Notes: a model not told the origin generated them from the letters alone. A stretch of 13,991 bases of DNA from UBA7396 sp964527685 (GCA_964527685.1 CAZGOC010000012.1:1-13991), one strand, 5' to 3'; shown: positions 7,035 to 13,912, counted from the stretch's first letter. Program-made: numbers and translations.

Positions 7035-7271
7035 ATGCAAGATGTTGAATTTTTAAAATTTGTTGTTGAAAACTTAGTAAAAAACAAAGAAGATATTGTT
7101 ATTGAAAAACAAGTTGATGAACTTTGAGTATTACTTACTTTAAAAGTAAATAAAGAAGATATGTGAGTTGTTATTTGAAAATGAGGAAATATAGTATCTG
7201 CTATAAGATCATTATTAAAAATAGTTTGAAGCAAAACAAACCAAAAAATTAACTTAAAAGTTTTAGATTAA
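7035..7271 (+). CDS. khpA: KH-domain RNA-binding protein KhpA
   Basis: A 78-residue single KH-domain protein of the KhpA (YlqC, UPF0109) family. The N-terminal helix is FLKFVVENLVKNKEDI. The RNA-binding GxxG loop is read as VVIGKGGNIVSAIRSLLK, in which the first two glycines are TGA and the third GGA. In Gram-positive bacteria KhpA works with KhpB as an RNA chaperone pair affecting cell division and elongation; that role is family knowledge and not visible here. It sits directly behind rpsP, the usual location for this gene, but has its own position after a terminator. Confidence 0.93.
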
Positions 7272-7277
7272 TTTTTT

Positions 7278-7305
7278 TTGCAATTTAAAAAAAAAAGTGT
7301 ATAAC
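7278..7305 (+). promoter_or_regulatory. Probable promoter of the pilin-like gene, overlapping a terminator
   Basis: TTGCAA (7278-7283), 16-bp spacer, TATAAC (7300-7305). The -10 box lies at the left edge of the khpA terminator stem. The predicted start near 7312 removes most of the left arm from the new transcript, leaving a leader of about 29 bases before ATG 7341. Confidence 0.55.
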
Positions 7306-7340
7306 TAAAGTAATAATTTATTACTTTAGTTATTTTTTTT
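7301..7340 (+). terminator. Terminator after khpA abutting the next start codon
   Basis: A perfect 15-bp stem, ATAACTAAAGTAATA (7301-7315) with TATTACTTTAGTTAT (7319-7333), loop ATT, then seven T. The T tract ends at 7340 and the ATG of the next gene is at 7341. A run of A before the stem means it could also work on the other strand. Confidence 0.8.
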
Positions 7341-7769
7341 ATGTTAATAGAAACTGCCTTAGCTTCATCAAATCAAACTTTATTTACTTCAAGAATGGAG
7401 TTTTGAGATTTTATTTTATTTGCCATATCAATAATTGTATTATTTGCTTGAATATTTTCAATAATGTATATTTTATGGTGAGGAGTTTTACTTATACTTT
7501 CATGATGAAAAGATGATAAAATAAAACCAGCAATTAATTCTATTAGATTTGCTTTAATAGGACTTTGAGTAATAATTGTTTCTATATTTGTATTTCCCAA
7601 AGTTGCTTGACTTTTAGGTCTTGATGTATCAAAATACTCATCTCCAGATAAGATATTTACTGAAATCAAAGTATTGTGAGATAAAATTTTTTGAAAAACA
7701 TCTACTCCAACATATGATTCATCTGCTTGAAGTGTAGAGAATCTACCAAATGATTTCTCTGACTTATAA
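7341..7769 (+). CDS. Two-helix membrane protein, T4SS-pilin-like (VirB2/TrbC-like) family
   Basis: A 142-residue protein with two membrane helices, about residues 22-50 (FILFAISIIVLFAGIFSIMY) and 66-88 (ALIGLGVIIVSIFVFP). They are joined by a short polar turn with WGGVLLILSGGKDDKIKPA. The G-G-(I/V)-x-(Y/L)-I-x-S-G-G turn followed by charged residues and a second Gly/Ile-rich helix is the pattern of pilin-like small membrane proteins common in CPR bacteria (PF18895-like, VirB2/TrbC relatives). The C-terminal 50 residues are polar and probably extracytoplasmic. No other type IV secretion gene is present in the window, so the function is open; another small integral membrane protein is possible. 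The start is the only ATG compatible with the promoter and full first helix. Confidence 0.7.
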
Positions 7770-7803
7770 TAAAAGATTTACCTACTTAAGGTAAATCTTT
7801 TAT
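7769..7803. terminator. Shared terminator between convergent genes
   Basis: A perfect 15-bp stem, ATAAAAGATTTACCT (7769-7783) with AGGTAAATCTTTTAT (7789-7803), loop ACTTA. The last base of the plus-strand stop codon (7767-7769) and the whole minus-strand stop codon (7800-7802) lie inside it. A T-rich stretch follows on the plus strand only, so it should work best in that direction. Confidence 0.7.
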
Positions 7804-8201
7804 CTTATATCTTTTTTAAATAAAAAATAAATCCATTTTTCAAATATCTCCATATTATCTTGAACTTGTTTTTCCTTTATTGGAGCTATAGTTTCAGTTA
7901 CAAAGTTATCATTTGAAAATTTATTGTATTTATCTTCATTTGTTATAAAAATAACTACTTCTGCTTTATTTTTCATAGATTGCTCTTCTTTTAGAATTTT
8001 ATTTTTATATGCTTTTGTATTTATATACTCAAGTTGTTGTTTGTTATTTTTTATATTTTCACTTATTTTAGAATTTGTGTTTTCAACAACTGTAATATGA
8101 GCATTAATTTTGTATTCTTTATACTTGTATTGAATTATTAAATAAAGAAAATATAGTATTAATGCTATAAGTATTAAAAAAACATATTGTTGTTTTTTCA
8201 T
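7800..8201 (-). CDS. Septum formation initiator (DivIC/FtsB)-like protein
   Basis: A 133-residue protein with a short cytoplasmic start (MKKQQ), one membrane helix (about 6-25) and a coiled-coil region (about 35-80). These are followed by a segment with the DivIC/FtsB signature: YINTKAYKNKILKEEQSMKN then AEVVIFI, which parallels the family's YIE-x-x-AR-x-x-LG-x-x-x-x-GE-x-x-x-x pattern. Such bitopic proteins bridge FtsL and FtsQ in the divisome. The usual Gly residues of that motif are missing: the protein contains no glycine at all, so its frame has no TGA and looks like an ordinary standard-code gene. A polar tail with two Trp-containing turns ends the protein. It is divergent from the FecR gene and convergent with the pilin-like gene. 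The family call is from pattern only. Confidence 0.65.
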   Translation of the reverse strand: MKKQQYVFLILIALILYFLYLIIQYKYKEYKINAHITVVENTNSKISENIKNNKQQLEYINTKAYKNKILKEEQSMKNKAEVVIFITNEDKYNKFSNDNFVTETIAPIKEKQVQDNMEIFEKWIYFLFKKDIR

Positions 8202-8204
8202 AAT

Positions 8205-8232
8205 TTGTTATTTTTTTAAAATTTATTATAAT
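8205..8232 (+). promoter_or_regulatory. Probable promoter of the FecR-cyclase operon
   Basis: TTGTTA (8205-8210), 16-bp spacer, TATAAT (8227-8232), 36 bases before the start codon at 8268. It lies in the 66-base gap between divergent genes. Confidence 0.5.
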
Positions 8233-8267
8233 AGATTATATATTTTTATTTGATTATTCAACAAAAA

Positions 8268-9482
8268 ATGAAATTTTTAAAAAATAGAATTTTTATATTT
8301 ATTGTATCGTTAATATTTTTATTATTTTCACTTCAATTTTATTTTATATCTAGCTCTTACTCAAGAGATACTTCATCTTATGTTTTGCTTTTAGAGTGAA
8401 AGTGAGAACTTATATCATCTTGAGATACAAATATTTTAGAAGTGCAGAAAAAAACAAAAATCTCATCTTGAGATGTTGTAAATACATTTTGAAATTCACT
8501 TGCTGTTATTGAATGGTGAGATAAATCAATTACAAGACTTTGAGAAAATACAAAAGTACTTATAAAAGAAAATTTCACAAGTGATGATTTATCTAAAATA
8601 AATATATCATTTGAATTATTAAAATGAAAAACTTGGTCAAATGTTATATCAATTTTTTCTTGAGATTCATACTTTAAACAAGAAATTAAATGAGTATCAG
8701 CTGCTGTTAGATGAACTGTATTTGAAGCAAGTTATGAAGGAGATTATATTATTTCTCATAAACATACAGTAAGTGTTTCAAATAAAGATTGAAAAAATAT
8801 TGATGTTGTTGAATGAAAAGAATTAAATATAAAAACATTTTTTTTAAAAGACTTATTAGATAAAATTAATTCATCATTTCAAGAATTAAATCAAAAACTT
8901 GATAAAGAATATTTAAATCAATTAAGAATAAATTTCTTATCTTCTTTAAATGAAACAAGTCCTCTAAATTTAGTTAAACAATTTACCTTAGAATCAAAAA
9001 CATTAGATATACTAAAAGAAACTAATCCAAAACAAAACTTTGAAAATTTTTTAAATAATTTAGACCAAGATAAAAAACAAAAAGTTATTTCTTTTCTAAA
9101 TACTTTAAATCAAAATATTAATTTTGAAAATTGAGAAAATAATGATTTATATAATCTAAAACTAAATACAAGAGAAAATTTGATTAATAATACTACAGAT
9201 GAAGAAAAAAAAGAAACATTATTAAATTATTTAGTATTTGATTTAAAAAACTTAAAAGAAAATAATTCATCTTTATATGAAAAAACAACTAGTTTTATTT
9301 ATGAACATAAAGACTTACTTACTCTACCAGCAGAAAATAAAGAAAAATTTTTAAAAGATATTTTACTTTTAAATTGAGAGAATATGCAAAAGGCAATTAA
9401 ATCAATTGACAATTTAGGACAAGAAAAAGTAAATTGACTTCTTGATAATGCACTTAATTTTATTAAAGATTTTTTTAAATAA
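8268..9482 (+). CDS. Membrane-anchored FecR-domain protein
   Basis: A 404-residue protein. An N-terminal signal anchor covers about residues 7-27. A FecR domain follows at about 40-185, with VVNTFGNSLAVIEWGDKS, the L-G-E-N-T-K-V-L-I strand and AAVRGTVFEASY, where the family usually has GVRGTEF. The remaining about 215 residues are Asn/Lys/Leu-rich, helical and nearly free of glycine, with no recognised domain. FecR domains act on the outer side of the membrane as sensors or scaffolds. The next gene, a CHASE2 cyclase, begins two bases after this stop codon. FecR proteins and CHASE2 cyclases are often neighbours in other bacteria, so the two probably work together, with this protein presenting an envelope signal. 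Many Gly codons are TGA. Confidence 0.85.
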
Positions 9483-9484
9483 TT

Positions 9485-11542
9485 ATGAAAAATAAAAAGT
9501 TTAATTTTTTGATAATTTTTGTAGTATCAATTTTTATATATTTTTTTTCTTATTGAATATTAAAACAACTATTTTTTAACATAGATGGAGAATTTTTATA
9601 TTTTTTTAAAAATCGAACAACTTCAAAAGTAAATCCAAATATAATTGTTGTTGAAATAGATGATAAAACATATAATAAATTATGATTTCCAATAGATAGA
9701 TGAGATTACATACCATTTTTAGAAAATATAAAAAAATGATCACCACGAGTTATTTGATTTGATATATTGTTTTTAGATAAATGAAAAAATGAAAAAAAAG
9801 ATGAAGAATTAGCAAATAAATTTAAAGAACTTTGAAATATAATTATATGATTTGATATTAAAAACAAAGATGCTATTTTGCCATATTATTTGTTTAATTC
9901 TTCTGTTGCTAAAACTTGATATTTTCTTCCAACAATTAATGAATTTACCTCAAAAGTTTACTCAGTGAAACCATTTTATAATTTAAATTATTTATGAAGT
10001 GAAAAACAGTTTGATTCATTTTCTTTATCAGTTTTAAAATATTATTATAATTTCATTTATAATTTAAAATGAAAAGAAAGCTTTTCTTATAATAATTGAT
10101 TTTATAATTTTTTTAATCATAAAATTCCAGTTAATAATTGAGAGTTTTATATAAATTATACAGATATTAAAAAATTTAAAAAATTATCTTTTTATGATAT
10201 ATACAATTGAAACTTTGATGTAAATGAATTAAAAGACAAAATTATTTTAGTTTGATACACTGCAGAATGAGTTAAAGATGATTTTTTATTACCATGAATT
10301 TGAAAATGAGAAACAACAAAATGAGTTTATGTTCATGCTAATGTGATAAATAATATATTAAATGATAATTATATAATTTATTTTAATAAAATAATTGAAA
10401 AATTAATATCATTTTTATTTATATTTTTTATAGTTTATTTAAATGTATTTTTTTTAAGAAAATTAAATTTAAGATGGATTTCTCTATGAGCATTGTTTTT
10501 ATTTTTAATTATATTTTTAATATATGTTATAATTTTTATTATATCATATAAAAAATCTTGAATATACTTAATTCCAAACTATCCATTTGAATTTATTTCA
10601 ATCTTATTTTTATCATTTTTTGTTTCATCAATTATAAAATATGTAAATGAAGATAAAAATAAAAGATTACTTTCAGATGCATTATCAGCATATGTTTCAA
10701 GTGATATAGCTCGTGAAATTTTATACTCATCATCAGATGTAAACTTATCTTGAGAAAATAAAAAACTTACAATGTTTTTTTCTGATATCGCTTGATTTAC
10801 AACAATTTCTGAAAAATTATCACCAGAAGAATTAGTTTCATTTTTAAGAATATACCTTTGAGAAATGTCGCATATAATTATGGATAATAAATGATTTATC
10901 AATAAATATGAATGAGATGCTATTATGGCATTATGGTGAGCTTTTTGAACTGTTGAAAGATTTTGAGTAATAGATGCATGTAATTCAGCACTACTTCAAC
11001 AATTAAAATTAAAAGAATTAAATAGCAAATTTGAAAAAGAACAAAAAGACACTCTATCTGTTAGAATGTGATTACATACTTGAAATGCAATTATATGAAA
11101 TATCTGAGCTACTTGAAGAAAAATGGAATTTACAGCTCTTTGAGATGCAGTAAATTTAGCAAGTCGTTTAGAATGAGTTAACAAATTTTATAATACAAAT
11201 ATATGTGTTTCAGAAGATATTTATTTAGAATCTAAAGATTTATTTACCTTTAGATATCTTGATATAATAAGAGTAAAATGAAAAAATATTTGAATTAATA
11301 TCTATGAACTTATTTCAAAAATATGAGAAGAATGAGTATTTAAAGAAAATATTATAAGAGATTTTGAAGAATGAATAAACCTTTATAAAAAAAGAGATTT
11401 TGAAAAATCACTAGATACTTTTACAAAACTTTCTAATCTATGAGATGAACCATCTAAAGTATATAAAAAGAGATGTGAGATATTTTTAAAAACTCCACCA
11501 GATGCTAATTGGGATTGAATTTGGACTATGGATGAAAAATAA
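9485..11542 (+). CDS. CHASE2-domain class III adenylate cyclase
   Basis: A 685-residue membrane protein. It has one N-terminal helix (about 8-25), then an extracytoplasmic CHASE2 sensor (about 28-300) marked by NIIVVEIDDKTYNKLGFP and RVIGFDILFLDKG. Three membrane helices follow (about 305-390), then a cytoplasmic class III nucleotide cyclase domain (about 428-610) and a helical tail. The catalytic motifs are present: FFSDIAGFT with metal ligand D434, NKYEGDAIMALWG with metal ligand D478, MGLHTG, and FTALGDAVNLASRLEG with N557 and R561 in the transition-state positions. K474 and T550 sit at the purine-selecting positions and fit an ATP rather than GTP substrate. So it should make cAMP in response to an envelope signal. 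Almost every Gly is TGA. It forms an operon with the FecR gene upstream (2-base gap). No cAMP receptor is visible in the window. Confidence 0.92.
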
Positions 11543-11544
11543 AC

Positions 11545-11572
11545 TTTATTTTTTAAAGTATTTTATTATAAT
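11545..11572 (+). promoter_or_regulatory. Possible promoter of sodB
   Basis: TATAAT at 11567-11572, about 30 bases before the start codon. The -35 position at a 16-bp spacing reads TTTATT (three of six matches), so it is a weak prediction. No terminator hairpin is seen after the cyclase gene. Confidence 0.35.
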
Positions 11573-11602
11573 GAGAAGTATTATCATTTAACAAAAAAAA
11601 CT

Positions 11603-12181
11603 ATGGAACATAAATTACCACAATTACCTTATGAATTAAATGCACTAGAACCATATATATCAAAAGAAACTTTAGAGTATCATTATGGTAAACACCATCA
11701 AACATATGTAACAAATTTAAATAATTTAATATTAAATACAGAGTTTGAAAATATGTCTTTAGAAGAAATTATTAAAAAATCATCTGCTTGAATATTTAAT
11801 AATTCTGCTCAAATATGGAATCATACATTTTATTTTTTATGATTTACTCCAAATTCTACAAAAACTCCTTGAAAAAAAGCATTAGAATTAATTAATAGAG
11901 ATTTTTGAGATTTTAATAATTTTAAACAAGAATTTACAAAACAATCTGTTTGAAATTTCTGATCTTGATGGACTTGGCTTGTTTTAGATAAATCTTGAAA
12001 ATTAGAAATAATAAATACTTCAAATGCACAAACAGTGTTAACTATGGAATGAAAAAAACCTCTTTTAACTTGTGATGTTTGGGAACATGCATATTATATA
12101 GATACAAGAAACTCAAGACCTAAATATTTAGAAAATTTTTGGGAAATAATAAACTGGAATAGAGTTGAGGAAATGATTTAA
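11603..12181 (+). CDS. sodB: Iron superoxide dismutase
   Basis: A 192-residue Fe/Mn-SOD family enzyme, which converts superoxide to oxygen and hydrogen peroxide in the cytoplasm. It aligns end to end with the well-known bacterial FeSOD pattern: LPYELNALEPYISKETLEYH, HYGKHHQTYVTNLNNLI, FNNSAQIWNHTFY, NFGSGWTWLV and DVWEHAYYID. Metal ligands are H27, H74, D158 and H162. The second-sphere Gln at position 70, in the N-terminal helix, is the Fe-type arrangement (Mn enzymes carry it further downstream). Nearly all Gly residues are TGA, so the gene is adapted to this genetic code. Its close likeness to proteobacterial FeSOD could reflect an old transfer; that is inference from recalled sequence patterns. 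It is followed by a terminator and an SDR gene. Confidence 0.96.
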
Positions 12182-12188
12182 TAAATTT

Positions 12189-12216
12189 TTGACAAAAAAG
12201 AAAAATAAACTATACT
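12189..12216 (+). promoter_or_regulatory. Promoter of the SDR gene embedded in the sodB terminator
   Basis: TTGACA (12189-12194), 16-bp spacer, TATACT (12211-12216). The -10 box covers the end of the terminator's left arm and its loop. The predicted start near 12223 lies in the right arm, so the SDR mRNA cannot form the hairpin. Confidence 0.6.
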
Positions 12217-12235
12217 TTTTATAGTTTATTTTTTT
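12201..12235 (+). terminator. Terminator after sodB
   Basis: AAAAATAAACTATA (12201-12214), loop CTTTT, TATAGTTTATTTTT (12220-12233), then more T. A 14-bp AT-rich stem with T tract, ending 11-13 bases before the next start codon. Confidence 0.75.
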
Positions 12236-12246
12236 ATATATTATAT

Positions 12247-13038
12247 ATGAATAATAGAATTAATTTTGATTTTTCCAATACTACTTCAATAGTTACTTGA
12301 GGGGCTAGTTGAATATGACTTGAAACAGCAAAACTTATTGCAAAATCATGATGAGATATAATTATTACTTGAAGTAGAAATAAAGAAAAATCACAAAAGG
12401 CTATAGTAGAAATAAATGATTATGCTATAGAAAATCAAAAAAAAATTAATGTAAATATATTTGATTATGATGCAGAAAATGAAGAATCAGTAAAAAACTT
12501 TTTTGAAAAATCTAAAAATATATCAAAAAGAATTGATTATTTAATTCATTGTATATGAATTAGTCCAGATACTAGTTTTGATGATCAAGATGCTAAGTTA
12601 TGGAATAAAGTTTTTTCAACAAATGTAACTTGAACTTTCCTTGCTTTAAAAAATGCAAAGGAAGTAATGAAAACTCAAGAAATAATAGATGAAGTTAGAT
12701 GAAAGATTATTTTAATAACATCAACTAATTGAGTTGACAGCTATTGAATATTTTCAGCTCCTTATGATGCCTCAAAAGCGGCTATGATAAATATGGTTAG
12801 AAATATTTGAGAATCTTTCCATAAAGAAAATCAAATAATTATTAATTGAATTCGACCAGGTTGGATAGCAACTGAAATGAATAATACAGTTCCAAAAGAA
12901 GAGATGGATTTAGAATTGCAAAAAGTTTGGTCAAAAAGAATGGCTACACCAGAAGAAATAGCATATAACATACTTGCTTTATTAACATTGCCATACAATT
13001 CTTGAAGAGATCATATGATAGATTGATGATATAGATAA
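12247..13038 (+). CDS. Short-chain dehydrogenase/reductase (SDR)
   Basis: A 263-residue classical SDR with a single Rossmann domain. The cofactor motif is TGGASGIG (17-24) and the HCIG stretch takes the place of the usual NAG. A structural Asn occurs in NVTGTF, a catalytic Ser lies in the TSTNG strand, and the active site is YDASK. The C-terminus has GIRPGWIATEM and a typical IDGGY end, with the Gly pair read from two TGA codons. An arginine after TGS in the second strand (TGSRNK) suggests preference for NADP(H). Similar enzymes include 3-oxoacyl-ACP reductases (FabG), but key context such as other fatty-acid genes is missing, so the substrate is not assigned. It has its own promoter inside the sodB terminator and a downstream hairpin. 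Confidence 0.88.
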
Positions 13039-13056
13039 AATATATTTACTTAAAAA

Positions 13057-13088
13057 TATAGCTATAGTTTGCTTAAACTATAGCTATA
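13057..13088. terminator. Strong hairpin after the SDR gene
   Basis: A perfect 14-bp stem, TATAGCTATAGTTT (13057-13070) with AAACTATAGCTATA (13075-13088), loop GCTT. On the plus strand it is followed by AAAAAG and not by a T tract, while on the minus strand a T run follows. It may therefore act as an mRNA 3'-end stabiliser for the SDR gene or as a minus-strand block. Confidence 0.55.
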
Positions 13089-13132
13089 AAAAGATATTTA
13101 ATATATAAATAATTAAAAAGTTTAAAAAAACT

Positions 13133-13170
13133 TTGACATTTAATAAAAAAAAAATAGAATTTCTCTCGCT
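13133..13170 (+). promoter_or_regulatory. Promoter of the Asn-Ser-Ser-CAU tRNA cluster
   Basis: TTGACA (13133-13138), 16-bp spacer, TAGAAT (13155-13160), then TTCTCTCGCT (13161-13170). The CTCTCGCT sequence is identical in content and offset to that after the tRNA-Asp promoter. A leader of about 70 bases with no clear gene follows; TATAAT also occurs at 13231-13236. Confidence 0.7.
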
Positions 13171-13238
13171 AAAGTTATAAAATGTCAAAAAGATGCAATG
13201 ATGTTACTTCTTAATTTTTAGTAAAACAAATATAATAT

Positions 13239-13313
13239 TCCCCTATAGCTCAGCGGTAGAGTAGATGGCTGTTAACCATTTGGTCGTTGGTTCGAATCCA
13301 ACTGGGGGAGCCA
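13239..13313 (+). tRNA. tRNA-Asn (GTT)
   Basis: A 75-base cloverleaf with acceptor TCCCCTA/TGGGGGA (one T-G pair), anticodon stem GATGG/CCATT with loop CTGTTAA (anticodon GTT), and T loop TTCGAAT. Discriminator G and CCA are encoded. It is the first of four tRNAs on one strand. Confidence 0.93.
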
Positions 13314-13387
13314 TTTTTTATTTATGGCTTAAAATTAAAATAAAAAATTGTTATAAAAAGTTGTACATTAAAATTGTTTTATTATTT

Positions 13388-13475
13388 GGAGAGATGGCAG
13401 AGTGGTCGATTGCACCGGTCTTGAAAACCGGCATGGCGCAAGTCATCTAGGGTTCGAATCCCTATCTCTCCGCCA
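13388..13475 (+). tRNA. tRNA-Ser (TGA)
   Basis: An 88-base class II tRNA with acceptor GGAGAGA/TCTCTCC, anticodon stem CCGGT/ACCGG with loop CTTGAAA (anticodon TGA), and a long variable arm. G-CCA is encoded. This anticodon reads UCA, the reverse complement of the reassigned UGA, so it is not the decoder of UGA. Confidence 0.94.
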
Positions 13476-13494
13476 TTAAAAAAATAAAAATTTT

Positions 13495-13585
13495 GGAAGG
13501 GTGCCTGAGTGGCTGAAAGGGCTCCCCTGCTAAGGGAGTAAACCTATTACAGGTTTCGTGGGTTCGAATCCCATCCCTTCCGCCA
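13495..13585 (+). tRNA. tRNA-Ser (GCT)
   Basis: A 91-base class II tRNA with acceptor GGAAGGG/CCCTTCC, anticodon stem TCCCC/GGGAG with loop TGCTAA-type (anticodon GCT), and a long variable arm (about AACCTATTACAGGTT). T loop TTCGAAT and G-CCA are encoded. It follows the other tRNA-Ser by 19 bases. Confidence 0.93.
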
Positions 13586-13605
13586 TTTGCTTTTCCAAGA
13601 ATTAT

Positions 13606-13681
13606 GGGCCTGTAGCTCAGGGGTTAGAGCAGTCGGCTCATAACCGATTGGCCGTTGGTTCAATTCCAACCAGGCCCACCA
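13606..13681 (+). tRNA. tRNA with CAT anticodon: tRNA-Ile2 (lysidine type) more likely than elongator tRNA-Met
   Basis: A 76-base cloverleaf with acceptor GGGCCTG/CAGGCCC, anticodon stem TCGG/CCGA with loop CTCATAA, and T loop TTCAATT. The fully paired first acceptor position rules out initiator tRNA. The short D loop, the GAGCAG-CG-CTCATAA-CG context and the T loop TTCAA-type resemble E. coli tRNA-Ile2, whose CAU is modified by TilS to read AUA. Elongator Met remains possible. Confidence 0.85.
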
Positions 13682-13698
13682 TAAAAAGTAAAAAAGTT

Positions 13699-13726
13699 TT
13701 GACAATTAAATAATAGTTAATATACT
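13699..13726 (+). promoter_or_regulatory. Tandem stable-RNA promoter P1
   Basis: TTGACA (13699-13704), 16-bp spacer, TATACT (13721-13726), followed by TTCACCAC. First of three tandem promoters ahead of the right window edge. Confidence 0.7.
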
Positions 13727-13792
13727 TTCACCACTTTAAAAAATATTAATTAATAAATAAAAAACATTGATTAATAAAAAGTAAAAAAAGTT

Positions 13793-13820
13793 TTGACAAT
13801 TAGGTAATAGTTAATATACT
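13793..13820 (+). promoter_or_regulatory. Tandem stable-RNA promoter P2
   Basis: TTGACA (13793-13798), 16-bp spacer, TATACT (13815-13820), followed by TTCACCAC exactly as in P1. It differs from P1 at only two spacer bases (AATTAGG against AATTAAA). Confidence 0.7.
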
Positions 13821-13884
13821 TTCACCACTTTAAAAAGTTAATTAATAAATAAAAAACATTAATTAATAAAAAGTAAAAAAAGTT

Positions 13885-13912
13885 TTGACAATTAGATAAT
13901 TTTTTATAAAAT
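13885..13912 (+). promoter_or_regulatory. Tandem stable-RNA promoter P3
   Basis: TTGACA (13885-13890), 16-bp spacer, TAAAAT (13907-13912). It lacks the CCAC stretch after the -10 box and is nearest to the boxA-like site, so its transcript would begin about 25 bases before it. Confidence 0.6.

Noticed and set aside
7373..7669. Minus-strand frame opposite the pilin-like gene
   Set aside because: The plus-strand reading has a promoter, two membrane helices and a terminator; the minus reading has none.
13182..13214. Ten-codon frame (MSKRC...) in the leader of the second tRNA cluster
   Set aside because: It is very short, lacks family or composition support, and lies in an untranslated tRNA leader; chance is the simplest explanation.
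13265..13450. Plus-strand 61-residue frame
   Set aside because: It runs through tRNA-Asn and into tRNA-Ser(UGA), both of which fold as complete cloverleaves.
13388..13475. Decoder tRNA for the reassigned UGA codon
   Set aside because: The anticodon is UGA, which reads UCA serine codons, and the body has the long variable arm of tRNA-Ser. A tRNA-Gly with anticodon UCA is not in this window.
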